In this document: in pieces, positions 12,097 through 23,637 of the stretch
Numbering within the stretch: the first letter of the stretch is position 1
Layout: each line of letters begins with the position of its first letter
From: Membranipora membranacea
Taxonomy: Eukaryota > Bryozoa > Gymnolaemata > Cheilostomatida > Membraniporidae
Reading direction: 5' to 3'
NCBI GenBank assembly: GCA_914767715.1
Contig: OU612072.1
Coordinates: forward strand, 21,948,001 to 22,012,000
DNA length: 64,000 nucleotides
Notes under the pieces: generated by a model
Seen by the model: only the letters and a program-made list of their open reading frames with translations
Database searches by the model: none
Told to the model about the DNA's origin: nothing
Made by a program: the position numbers and the translations under genes

Positions 12097-12937
12097 TTTA
12101 CATTGACTGGCCCTTATATACCGGTCGAGCCACTTTAAATCTGCTATCTGCTACCTGCTTTGCTATGAATTTGTTTCCTTGAAGTTAGTCTTATATTGTT
12201 TGATATTAGTTCATAATTAATATACCCCTCACCCAACACCCCACACCACACCCAACACTGTCTCGCCTACAAAAACTATGTCATACGATTTCTGATTCAA
12301 TAAGCTTTGCTGTAGAGTGTTTTACTAAACTATGGTATCCATGTTTGCAGCTAAGTTTCACTTCACTTACCTATATAAACAGATAATTGATGGGTTGAAT
12401 CATTCAGAGTGTTGAGCTGGTCGCCTGTGATCCTTCAGAGTATCGAGCTGGTCCCCTGTGATCCCTCAGGTAAACCTTTTGAGATTCTGCTTGATCAGTC
12501 CTTCTGAGACAGTAATATTCTGTGTAATATTTACAAATTAATATTCATAGTTACATTGTTTTCTCTTTTCCGTAGGCTGTGTACTGTTAGATATCCTTAT
12601 TCCTAATGTCAGAATATTTTTGAAGAATGACCTAGTGTGCTTTCTCTACCAATGAATTAATATCTGTCTGTAAGTATCTAACTGAACTTCCTCTAACCTC
12701 CCTGCTATCCATTGAATATAATGACTCAATATTTATCTGATATTGTTGGACGTAAGCAGATACCAACCGCTTGGCTGCACACTTTTGTTGCAAAACCCTT
12801 TTATCTGGCCGCTTGCCAGTCTAAAAAATGATTCAGGTTAAAATCTGTCACAACAACATTTATTAAAACTAGCAAACAATCTCGAATCTACGCTCCAGAG
12901 GGGTAGGGATTTCTCACCTATGAATATGGATCATATT
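12097..12937. other. No gene recognised
   Basis: AT-rich. It contains a short tandem repeat at about 12400-12470 (two copies of a roughly 35-bp unit containing gagctggtc and cctgtgatcc). Confidence 0.5.
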
Positions 12938-13325
12938 TTGAGAAATTATTTATTGAAAGAAACTAAGCAAGTAATAAAAAATATGCATAAGAATTCTCTT
13001 TTCCAGTATTAAAAGTGAAGATTGAGATCAGTAACAAAACCATCTACATTAGATCATAAGGGCTGTAACCACCACAGACATGCGAGTCTGATCGGTGGAG
13101 ATAAACCCTAACTCTGCTACTGTCTCCTGGTCATGTGATCCTCAACACATTATATACCAGTAATAATGGGTGGTATATTCAGGTAATGCACAAAGCTGAA
13201 AGTAGTCAGAGTTTTACGAATACCGATCCCTATACCTCAGACTCCTTCCCCATTGAATCAGAGTCATCTACAAGTGGGCGGTGCTTGTAATGATTCTATT
13301 GTATTATTGTCATTGCCGAATGTTT
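12938..13325 (-). pseudogene. PHAX: Third, partial copy of the PHAX 3' end
   Basis: Aligns with 14354-14757 and 45190-45600, i.e. the 3' flank and the end of the last PHAX exon. The minus-strand remnants of the acidic C-terminal coding sequence (SLQAPPT-like, DDSD) are interrupted. Only this 3' fragment is present, next to the complete unit 1. Confidence 0.6.
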
Positions 13326-14149
13326 GCATATATAGCTGCTGTATTTACCAGTTGGCTATGAATAACATTTTGCTATAGGTTGTTTTCATTTGATAGACTG
13401 TGAGTTAGTCCAAAAATGAAAATAAATTTAGACACTGAGCATTAATCCCCATAGACCATACAATGGTCTTTTTCTAAAACCATCTTTTGCTTTGTCGAAT
13501 AGCTTCGTAAAAGTGTGCAGTGCGTTTCTAATGCTAGCCTCTATCAATCATTTTGTGTAGCTTAGTTCGGACATTGTTCATCTTTGAATATGCGGAATGC
13601 GCAGGAGTGATCTTATCTTCTGGAAAATAAAACGAGTCAAATTGCATCATCTTCCCCTTTTGTTATAAGCAAATGGAATGCATCTCACAGTATAGAGTTA
13701 CCAGTGATTGTCATTTCAAACATCAGCTCAATTGTATTTACTCTTCAGAAGAATTAGGGATTCAAATATCTTGTATTCAAAGTAGGATAGGATAGGTATA
13801 AAAAATACATCAAATTTCAAACGAGAAAGTGCAGTGACCCTAATTCCCCTACTGTAGCAATCATACTCCAATAAGAGACAACTTTTGAGCGTTTAAGAGA
13901 CCTTGTTGGGCCTCGATTGTAAGTCCCTGCTCTATTTCCTCTTTGCAAGAAAAACTTTCACCTGCATGCTACTAGCAAAACAAACTGGCATATTACTTGT
14001 TCCTGGCACCTCTCAGCCATATCACTCGATAGAACCTTTCTATCTTGCTTATCTGTGTCCAGAATCCAACTCATCACTCTTACTACACATGGGAGACAGA
14101 AGTGTGCTCAGAACCTGCTCTTGTCTCCAGGTGGTATGACCTATACACT

Positions 14150-14178
14150 AATCTATATATATATATATATATATATTG
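14150..14178. repeat. (TA)n microsatellite
   Basis: Run of alternating TA just 3' of PHAX in unit 1. The unit-2 counterpart (about 44985) is much shorter. Confidence 0.8.
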
Positions 14179-14642
14179 ATATAAACGCAGAATATAGTCA
14201 AGGGGTTTTGTATATGATTCCCATATCTGCCCAATTGAGTCAGTAAATGGGGGCCTCAAATTTGTGCGAAACAATCTGAGAATTCCTCTCGCACTATCTT
14301 AACAACTAACTTTAAAAAAACTTCCGGGTACAAACTCAAGCTAGTTTCAGTTTTGAGAGAAACTGTTTATTTATTGAGAGCAACCAGTAACGAAAATTAT
14401 GCATAAGGATTTTGTTCTGTAGTGTTTTGAGTAAAGCCCAAGATCAGTAACAATACTATCTACATTAGATCATAAGGGCTGTAAACACCACAGATATGTG
14501 AGTCTGATCGGTGGAGATAAACCCTAACTCTGCTACTGTCTCCTGGTCATGTGATCCTTACCACATTATATACCAGTAACGGGCAGAAAGGTCAGGTAAT
14601 GTACAGAACTGAGAGTAGTCAGAGAGGTTTATATATATCTTG

Positions 14643-14860
14643 TCAGCTGAGCACTCCAATTTCTATATCAGGCTCCTCCCCCATCAAATCAGAGTCATCT
14701 ATTAAATCAGTGGGCGGGGCTTGTAATGATTCCGATGTATTATTCTTATTGCGATACTTTATCTTTCTATTCTTTCTGTCTTTTATATTCATTTTTTTGG
14801 CAAACTTTTGATTTTCTCTCTCCAGTGAGAAGATTTCCTTCACCATATCTTTGGTTATAT
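14643..14860 (-). CDS. PHAX: PHAX exon 7, unit 1 (intact)
   Basis: Acceptor CTCTTTATTTACAG; 2 leading bases complete an Asn codon with exon 6. Encodes ITKDMVKEIFSLERENQKF, a basic helix, then an acidic tail and stop (TGA, complement of 14643-14645). It matches the SISEEQIKDIF-type end of the PHAX RNA-binding domain. The unit-2 copy is frameshifted here. Confidence 0.85.
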
Positions 14861-15563
14861 CTGTAAATAAAGAGATAAGCGCCTATGATACACAGAAATG
14901 CTTGCAGCACACCATGTCAGCAAATAGGAGAGAGAAAAACCCAACACTGCTTGGAGTCGCTCAAGATTTGACCTGACTGATCGATTGACTGATTAATTAT
15001 TCATACACACATACAAAGCAATTCCCAAACTCAGGGAATGAATGGTGTAAATGACATCTTTAACCAAATGATGACCAGAGAAGTTATCGGGGTCATACTA
15101 ACGTGGAGGTTATTTGACCTATAGCAACAGGGTGAGAACTGAAGAAGCAAAAACAACTTCCTGTATGATATTGTAAATTGTGGTGCTGTTATGGAACTCT
15201 GCTACTCCAAATTAAAAGCATATTGTCGGCTTGGTTGGGTAGGGAATCCTGAAACATTATTTGTATTCCAGGAGTGCTCAGTTATTATATGAGCTTGTTT
15301 TATATCCAGCCAGGACAAGGCCTTTTTCTAGAGATGAAGTATCCCTAAGAAAATTCAGAGCTTTGAGAACAGGGCCTGGCTTTAGCTGGGATCTCTCCAA
15401 CATAATTGATACCTTAAAAATCTACTCTCCATTAACGCATAAAAAGAGGTAGTTTAAAACAAAAAGTGGTAACAAAAACAGATATGAAGCTAAGTTACTG
15501 AAATAAACCCAGGGGTCGATCGATGAATGCAGCTATTTATGATAAATATAGACAGAGACATAC

Positions 15564-15624
15564 TTTTATCAGTTTTGAGCAGCTGTAGAAACACACCACA
15601 AGGAGTAGGTCTTGTGTCTCCTCT
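15564..15624 (-). CDS. PHAX: PHAX exon 6, unit 1
   Basis: 61 bp, phase 0 to 1; encodes RGDTRPTPCGVFLQLLKTDK, the counterpart of the RTPGGVFLxLLK core motif of the PHAX RNA-binding domain. The second Gly of the GG pair is Cys here and Gly in unit 2. Donor GTATGT and acceptor TTACAG are present. Confidence 0.85.
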
Positions 15625-15970
15625 CTGTAAGTATAAAACAATCATTTACTGTCTGTATCACACTGGTCTGTATTATACGGGCTGTCCACACACCCCACCC
15701 ACATGCTATTACACGGGTATGAGCTTATAACCTATCACTCTACTAATGATATAAATGTAAATACTAGAAGTGAAGGTAATCCAATGCCAATGCGTTTTTG
15801 ATCCTCCAATGACCCGTTAAACTTTGGATTGGGCAACGTGGTGAGAAATTTTCTCTGTGGTTTCTCAAAAAGCCACTAACTCCAAAAATGAGCAATGTTC
15901 AGTGAAATCAGACACCCCAAATTGATCACAAAAGTGGCTCAGAGACCTTAGTCTATGTACAAACCAAGTC

Positions 15971-16146
15971 TTCATTCCACCGGCCGCCTCCACATCCATT
16001 GTAGGGTTGAAGAGATCTAAGGCTTTTTGACGGCTGGTTTAGCGTACCACCCGCTCTATAAGTACTATTTTTGGTTCGTTCAGATTTCTGGCTATGTATC
16101 GAGCTATTACCCTCTCATCATCGTCTGCGCACACTTCTGTCGGAAG
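15971..16146 (-). pseudogene. PHAX: PHAX exon 5, unit 1 (nonsense, splice sites lost)
   Basis: Encodes the first helices of the PHAX RNA-binding domain (DDDERVIARYIARNLNEPK). Compared with unit 2 (46728-46904), the codon for Tyr in VVRYTSRQ is TAA, the acceptor ends AAC rather than AAG, and the donor GTATGT is replaced by GTTTGT-like sequence. A 6-bp in-frame length difference is also present. Confidence 0.8.
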
Positions 16147-16546
16147 GTTCAATACAATAAGTTAATAAATACTAATGTGGATTGATACCCCGCATCATGT
16201 ATAAGGGCATGAGTAATCTAATGGGAAATGCCACATACACCTTATATATCAAGTTAGAGATATGTGGGAAATCCAGAATATTGCATTGTGGGATACTTCA
16301 GAAACATTTCACATTGCCCTTCTGAGAAAATATTGAGCCTTTGGGGTCGGTGCTCAGATAAAGCTAAGATGTATATAGATTTTAATCTGATTGGTAACAA
16401 CATGACTCATAATGTTGTGAGGTAGGCACTCTGTCCCTGTTTAGAAGAGAAAACAATAACACAAAGTGATGTTTGCCTACCCCTCCCCCCTCTTGTTGCC
16501 TTGTACTTTATAAGATAGTGAATAAGAATAATAATAATGAACTAAC

Positions 16547-16596
16547 CTCGTCATAATAATCATCGTCTCCCCCTCCTCCTCTACCAGGGTGTATAT
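16547..16596 (-). CDS. PHAX: PHAX exon 4, unit 1
   Basis: 50 bp, phase 1 to 0, encoding IHPGRGGGGDDDYYDE, a Gly/acidic linker. Identical in sequence to 47336-47385 in unit 2. Confidence 0.75.
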
Positions 16597-17063
16597 CTGT
16601 AATATAGATAATAATACAATGATATATTATATTATATACCACTCCACATTATATAATATATAACGCTGGTCAACAGCAGCAAATAATGTACTGGCACTAT
16701 ACTACATACACACACATACAGTATAAAATCATCACAATGCTTGTTTATAATCTGAGCAGGTGGCTGCAGAGTTATATTAGTCAACAGGAGTTATCCATCA
16801 TTTGGATTGTCTGATTCGATTAAACATTTACCCACATGGGAGGCGAGGGTGGTTAGTCGTAATCACCTCTTCAAAATAGCGAATTTGTTGGGAGTATAAT
16901 TCACATAGATACATGTAGTTGTCTGATACATGACCCGTAAATTGTGTTTTGCTTTATCATGCCTGTCATAATAATTTACTCATGTTGCCTAACCCTTGTA
17001 TTCTTGACCTTTGTCACATTTTACGCTTTGCTGGTTTTGGCACTGTGTGTTACATGATACTGC

Positions 17064-17250
17064 CTACGGCAGACGAGCTGCGCCATGTGGTAAAAATAAT
17101 TCGTAATGGCGCAGCTCGGCTACATGCAATTTACATGTGGCGCAGCTCGGCTAGAGGCAATTTATGTGCGGCGCAGCTCGGCTAGAGGCAATTTATGTGC
17201 GGCGCAGCTCGGCTAGAGGCAATTTATGTGCGGCGCAGCTCGGCTAGTTT
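17064..17250. repeat. 31-bp tandem array with inverted end unit
   Basis: Four to five units of GGCGCAGCTCGGCTAGAGGC.. (period 31 bp) follow an inverted GAGCTGCGCC at the left edge (tacggcagacgagctgcgcc). The core GGCGCAGCTCGGCTA is perfectly kept in each unit. It is far more GC-rich than its surroundings. A single inverted copy of the end unit lies at 20501-20558. Confidence 0.85.
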
Positions 17251-17259
17251 CAAATTTTG

Positions 17260-20200
17260 AAGCCATGAGAACACAACTCATGAATTTGATAGTCTGTCAC
17301 TACTCAGTCGGAAAAAGTTAGAGTCAACTTGGGTTTTGGAGGTATGATTGTTAACAACTAAGTCTGCACCATCTTGATAGCTGAGTCTGATAATTGGGTC
17401 CTAGGCCTGACTTTGAGGTTAGAGCATCACTCACTGGCCTGATCACTGAAAGGTGACCTTTTTAATGTTATCACTATCAGATATTCTCAACATAGAGCCA
17501 CCTTAGAAAAGATATATGCAGAGGAGAGGAGTCTGTCAGGTGAACTGTCACCAACCAATCTATCTTACCAAGGAGTCGGACCAGCAGGGACTAGCTAGGA
17601 GCACTCCTAGATCTTTCACTACAGACAGTTCCTGGACCAATCTGTAGAATCTATGTATGTATGTATTTATTTTTTGTCATTGAATCACTCATTGTTACAC
17701 TGAATGGGAGTCAAGGAATTGGTGGAATGTTGATGATGATGCAGCAGCACCCTCACTGGCAGACTACTATCTTATCTATATATGACCCCATGGTCCTACT
17801 CCAAAACCTCTGGGTATGTAGCAATGTTTGACTTTCATATTACATTCAATTCTTTCATTCAATGACCTCTTAGTTCAATCTCTAACCCAAGAATATGAAC
17901 TTTTTTCACAGTTGAGCACCTCATTTGGTTTCTGCATTAATTGATCCTATTAATTATAATTTTCCCTTTCAGAACGGTTGAAGACAAGGTGATGACCACA
18001 AAATTAAAACCAGCCTATGGCCCAGTGGTCTAACATAATATTGTTGGAAATAAATTCATCTGGATGATCAATATGCCGACACGCAACTTGCCAATCAACT
18101 ATGAGATACGAGTCCGCAATGTAGTGCCACAAAGAAGCCCAGATGACCTCTTTACAGAAGTCTAACTCCTCGGTCTTAATATCTATTGATTTTTTTGATT
18201 GCTTGTGGGTTAGGTTTTCAGTTTAGGACCTCAAGCAGTCAAGCACATTTGAATTGTAAATGCCCAAAGTGCCACTGATAAGCTGATTCAAATCAATCGT
18301 GAGTTCTAATAGACAAAAAATACATCGGTGAACTGACTTGACAACTGTAATCTTTAAGTGGGTACCAAATTATTATCAAAGTTTTCTCTCTGGTCGGATT
18401 TTAATTTTTTCTTCTTACATACCATGCTTGTTTGTTGTTGAGCTGACATAACTGGCTCCTTTATTTCTTTTTTCGTTATTTGTTTTGTGTAACGTAATTT
18501 AAGCACAATAATAATTATACTATGCCTAAGAAAGTTCACTTGACGCATTTTTGTGACAGCTGTATTACCATCTATATTCATGCAGGGATGATATGACTTG
18601 GCTGTTTAGTCTACAGAATAATGCATAGATAGATGAGAATTTTGTCAAGAGTGACTGAAAGTTCTTTGAATAAAAAACAGCTTAGGTGCCCTACTTAGGT
18701 CTCGTTCCCAAATCACTCTCTCATAGATAAAACTATACCTATGCATTCTGAGTAAACGATTTGTGCACGAATTGTCTAATTGAGCTAAATGACCAGACTA
18801 CCCTGGGAGGAGGATTGATTTTAGTTGAGAGGACAACTCATATGTCTGATACAATCATACCAGGGAGTTCTTTTGTTCACCCAAGGACTTACTATCACTC
18901 TCCAAAGTTGGAGTAAGGATATGCGTTTGGTTTGACCCAAAAAAGTTGGATCAATGTGACTACAAGCCAGAATACCTGTGGCCGTTATACATATTATATT
19001 CAATGTACCTAAAAATAAAAATGATCAGCACAAAACACTGTGAATCATTTGATCTGGTTATTATTGATAGATTTAAGCAGAGTATAGCAGGGTGCGAGGA
19101 CTGCCTTACGCAATGAACCTTCATCTCAGTTCTCTGGGGCCTGCACCCAGTGACCAAGCACCCTGATGAAGTTTGTTCATCTAATTGATACCGCAAAACT
19201 CCCTAGGTATCACTATCAACAGCATTGGATACTAACTGAAGTTGCATGCTTGACATTGATTTATCATCTACAACTTACGGTTAGATGTTGCAAGACTAGG
19301 AGATGAGCTGTGCTACGGCATTATTATTGTGAATAAATTCTCATGGATCTCTAGATGTTCATTGGAAAATACTTTTACTTGGCGAAGTCTCAGCATCTTA
19401 AATCTGTCTTACCAAGGAGTTCCCTCAAACTCCTTTGTCTTACCAATGCAATCCTGATACATGTTGAGGTTTATATGGGATCAAAGATTAAGTCGGTCTA
19501 GTGATGATTGCATATGATTCCTATGGCTTTTCTCTGGTTAATCTCTAAAATGCTCCTTCATAATCATACAGGCTGTAAAATAAAACATGTAAACATACAA
19601 AAATGTTATTTGGACAGATTACTGACACATCAATCACAGTCAAACTTTAAACAAAGCAACTTGATGAGCTCTAAAGCCCTCTCTACGCTTGCAGTATATG
19701 CCCTACATCTAGCAGACATGACTATACACCTTACACTGTATACACGAGTTACTCCAAAGCCTGGGTTGGTCTCTGGCAACGTCTGTCCCCTCCCCCCCCT
19801 GGTTGGGTTTCAAACAACAAAAAACCCAAAAGGGCAGTCAAATACTCACTGCCATTGACCCAGATGTTGGAGTAGGCCGGTGACCATTACTCACTCAGTA
19901 GCGGCCTGTAGTACTAGTACTAGGTAGCCTGTGAGTGTGAGTAGTCACTCTTGATTGATACATATTTCATCAACATCATTACCAACTATCAAAACATTGG
20001 GCAGCTAATTGCTTTGTTTGTGCACCCACACAATAGAGCCCAAACTAACCAAAATAAGAAAATGCAATGATGTGAGTGGTAGAAGCAAGGAGCAACCAGG
20101 GAAGCTGATACTCCTTGGACTTGGTAGAAGAGAGAAGTAGGTAGTACAAGTAGCCCTATTTAAATGATCAACACATCCAATTCAATCATTCCTTCACATG

Positions 20201-20500
20201 ATGACAATGATATAACTTTCATACCTTATTGTGGAGAATACTATACTATACTTACAGCCATATCATCGGTAGGGAAAGTCAAGCAACTTCTCAAACACTG
20301 ACTGTGACTCCCTGCTGTGACTGCCACTCCTAGTTCAACTTATGTAAAATAGTCCTCTTGCTTTTTCAGCTAGATGTTGAACAATAGAGCTGTGATAAAT
20401 TCCCGCTCCTTTATCAGTTCCGACAGATGAGCAAGTTTTTACAAGTCTATCAATATTGGGAATCATGTGCTCTTGGTAACAATTTTTGAAACTAGCCGAG
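17260..20500. other. Interior of the insert, no gene recognised
   Basis: AT-rich with short open frames only. Nothing here resembles the missing C-terminal RasGEF exons of RAPGEF1. Confidence 0.5.
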
Positions 20501-20928
20501 CTGCGCCATCTGAAATTATTTTCTCCCCTAGCGCAGCTCATCTGCCGTACTGCCGTAGCTGTGCTGTATGTGATATATCGTAACCTGTGTTGTGTAGTAG
20601 CAAGTCGTGCTTTGCTTGATAGACTAGATATTATCAGTGACAATTAAAGACTGTAAATAGTAAAAAACTAACAGAATTACACCCGTTTTACTGACTAAGT
20701 AAGCTGCCTGAAGCGATATGGATTTGAATATTCACAGCACTGTCCCAGCACAGTACAATCACATATACTTGATGAGTACACACGAACTGGCTGTCATGCA
20801 GTGGAAGTGATTGGACTGGCGTGTTAAACATAACGTTGATAGTATTACTGAAAAACCCGAGTCACTGTTCAGCCGAGATGATTGATCCTAAGTATTGAAG
20901 GAAATAAGATACCAATGGTTACATTTAA

Positions 20929-21085
20929 ATCCTACCCAAAGATCGATGCATGTTATAGTCAGGCAGTTCTTATGATACAGTTTTGTCAGATTTGCATGGT
21001 AAAAAAATTCAGTGCTCTCCTATCTGACACAACTTTATCATAAGTAACTGCCTGACCATAACATGCTTTGGTCTTTGGGTAGTCT
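20929..21085. mobile_element. MITE with TTAA target site, about 157 bp
   Basis: Long inverted repeats of about 60 bp: left CTACCCAAAGATCGATGC.., right ending CTTTGGTCTTTGGGTAG; the arms share tagtcaggcagtt and cttatgata. TTAA is found immediately outside both ends (20925-20928 and 21086-21089), the signature of piggyBac-type integration. Confidence 0.75.
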
Positions 21086-21111
21086 TTAATGTATACCATA
21101 TCATGACTCAC

Positions 21112-21268
21112 CGAGTCGGTGTTTGATTCTTGTCGGCTCGTTTTCTCATACTATGATTGTCTGATTCTCCGTCATCGTTTACATTCCACAGCTGGTCAGC
21201 TCCTATCCTGGCTGCTGCTTCTGATAACTCAGCATCAAACTCATCAGAATCTACAGTTCTACTCTCAC
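21112..21268 (-). CDS. Candidate exon of unknown gene
   Basis: 157 bp, phase 1 to 2, acceptor TACGTCCCTTCAG and donor CG|GTGAGTC. Frame reads ESRTVDSDEFDAELSEAAAR, then ADQLWNVNDDGESDNHS. Acidic, no family recognised. Its phases fit neither PHAX exon 3-4 splicing nor the RAPGEF1 exon at 23508-23637, so its parent gene is unknown. Confidence 0.45.
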
Positions 21269-21430
21269 CTGAAGGGACGTACGACTCTACACCCCTCTCT
21301 ATCGCTGTACAACAGAAACAAGGCTAACAACTTTATTGAACTGTTCACAGGCCGCAGCTAATTGTCACATCAATGTTTTGTTGTAGAGTCATACCAACAA
21401 GGGAGGTATTGGCTGATTTAGCGTCTTTGT

Positions 21431-21473
21431 TGGCTGTTACATGATAAATATTATCATGTAACGGCCAACAAAG
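21431..21473. repeat. Short hairpin (MITE remnant)
   Basis: Near-perfect palindrome gtctttgttggc..gttacatgat / atcatgtaac..gccaacaaagac. Confidence 0.6.
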
Positions 21474-21849
21474 ACATGATAACCATCACATCGCCATAAA
21501 TATGACAGGAATTCACTTCCACCAATACTTTTTACCAACAGGAAATACCTGTAGCTATTTATCGCGTATTTTTCTATGAAAGGAGATGTTACTGCTTTGA
21601 TAAGAAAGAAAAGTCATTAAAATGCTCAGAGCTCAGAGAGTGGGCAACTCGCACATTTAATTAGCACAATGAGGAATTTTGTGGAACTCTTGGGAGTTCC
21701 TGCTGCTGTGGCTATTTAAAAAAAACAGTATTTCTGTTAGTATATATAACCCAGATCTATTGTTTTATAGTAGTATAGTCTCTTAGAATGCTAAATAAGT
21801 GGTCTAACAACAGACTAATAACAACATGATAGTTAGTGAATATTCAAGT

Positions 21850-22818
21850 GTATACCTTGATACACGTTGACACAGACCCCACAAAATGAGCATTCAGCAC
21901 CCCACCTGGTGATACTACACGCCCTCTCTCAAACAATCTCTGCTCAAATACGTCCCTAACACCTAATTTTCGGATTTTTCAAGTCTTATACATCTGGAGG
22001 ACAAAGTTTCAAATCACTGTGACCAACATTTGAGGAATAATGATCTGAAGTAGAAGTGCTGGCTCAATTGGTAAGAAAACTTTTTATTCAGAAACCTTAA
22101 CTCAGCGAGATGCTACAGTCGAGCTAACATTACCACAATTACTGTACTAAGCCGATCATTGAGTGTGTCTGTTGTTGTTTTCTCCTCATGAAACACTTAT
22201 ATTGCGTCTTGTAACTCCCTCCCTATTCAATTGAAGGACATTAACAGGGGGAGGGAGGTGTTGAGTATTTCATAAGGAGAAAACAACAGCATACACACTC
22301 AATTTCCAGCTTAAAGAATAGTCAATGTCATAATGTTAGCTCCGCCATTACGTAATCCTGAAATTGGGATCCCCGAAGAGCAAAGTTTTTGAACCAACAA
22401 GTCAGCACTTCTGTTTCAGGACATTACTTCTCTCAAAATAATCAGAGATTTGAAACTGGGACCTATAAATGTAAAAAGACATAGATAAACAATATATATT
22501 AGGTCAGAGCACCCTCTATAATACCCACATCATTGAAGTGTCTCCTGTATTGGTTGATATCTAAAGGACATATTTTTACTCAAGTGGCAGCAGGTGAGAT
22601 TTTGTACAATTCTGTTTGATCAACAAATCCAAGACGTTTTATGTATACTTGTGATCTTATAACTTGTAGACCCCTAATGATATAGTCATCTTGTCTTGTG
22701 GATCTAAGAATATTATTAATATTATTCTTAGATCCACAAGACAAGATGATTATATCATAAGAGATCTACTGTTAGGGTTACCAAGTGCTCAGATTATCTT
22801 TGTCACTTTATTAGCCCT
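21850..22818. repeat. 0.97-kb direct repeat A
   Basis: Nearly identical to 31962-32929, same orientation, 10.1 kb apart, and the pair brackets the RAPGEF1 catalytic exons. It contains a conserved minus-strand frame at the proximal end (EQRLFERGRxVSPGGVLNA, followed by AAG|GTATAC), which could be an exon in both copies but has no clear acceptor. It has no reverse transcriptase and no TG..CA ends, so it is not an LTR pair on present evidence. Confidence 0.85.
22677..22759. repeat. Palindrome inside repeat A
   Basis: Inverted arms of about 38 bp (tgatatagtcatcttgtctt..gatctaagaata) around an AT-rich centre. The same palindrome is at 32792-32870 in repeat B, where one arm has lost 5 bp. Confidence 0.8.
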
Positions 22819-23024
22819 TCTATATTAAACCACTGCTGACACTGCTGGGCTTTGCCCAGCAGAGCCACCAGTCAAAAATTTGAATAGAGAGTTGTGGCAT
22901 CAAAACATCTAGCCAGAAGCTTTGAGTGGAGATATACGAGCGCTCATAATGTAGGGAGTATCTTCTTCCCAAGCCATCCACCATTAGAGATGACAAATTT
23001 TTTGTTGTTGACCAATCAGGCGGT

Positions 23025-23084
23025 TTTAAAATCTAGCTGAGATCCAACACTAATAAAAATGTTGGATCTCAGCTAGATTTTAAA
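23025..23084. repeat. Hairpin, 25-bp arms
   Basis: Perfect inverted repeat tttaaaatctagctgagatc.. / ..gatctcagctagattttaaa with a 10-bp loop. Confidence 0.8.
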
Positions 23085-23507
23085 GGCAATCATTAGCTAA
23101 ACTAAACTCTAGCTAACATTCCCCCCTCCCTCCCTCCCTCCCTCCATTTGTTGATTCTCTACACATGCTCCAAGCTCACAACCTGCTGTGTTTAACTGTT
23201 CCATATTTTAAGGCTAATGGACAAGGGATGGACTGAGAGACTAATGGATTCCAGATTTGGAATCTCCATGCCTCATTACTTTACTGTGCTGCTATCCATT
23301 GTTGAGATATAGGTAGCGATGCCTGGTGCATGTAAAAACGCAATGTAATGAAGCGTAGAGATTCTACGTCTGGCATCCATGAGTCTCTCAACCCATTCCT
23401 TGTCCATTAGCCTTGGTCATTTAAGCCAAAAAAAATTGAATATATAATTGATTCCTATTCGCAAATCTGCGCTGATAAAATGATAAAATCTCTCCCTACA
23501 CACTCAC

Positions 23508-23637
23508 CTTGAGTATATGTACAAATTTGATGAAGTATTTCTCTCTGATTGCCTGATCGTCTGGTTTGAGTATTACATTCCTACACCACCATGACATCTT
23601 ATTAAAGTGCTCCGTAAACTGTACCAGATTGGGGCAC
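23508..23637 (-). CDS. RAPGEF1: RAPGEF1 RasGEF exon (FTEHFNKMSWW)
   Basis: 130 bp, phase 2 to 0, acceptor CTCTACAG and donor GTGAGT. Encodes CPNLVQFTEHFNKMSWW and a helix to KFVHILK; the RasGEF motif that contacts the GTPase switch region follows the C3G sequence closely. Last catalytic exon visible. Confidence 0.9.

Larger units (their letters stand above)
17064..20558. mobile_element. Possible 3.5-kb element with inverted GCGCAGCTC ends
   Basis: The left end (TACGGCAGACGAGCTGCGCC) and the reverse complement of the right end (TACGGCAGATGAGCTGCGCT) match over about 57 bp including the internal inverted GGCGCAGCTCGGCTA. TA dinucleotides flank both. No transposase is visible; a 102-codon minus-strand frame at 20335-20643 crosses the right end and is unrecognised. 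Two independent foldback elements in opposite orientation are an equal possibility. Confidence 0.4.
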
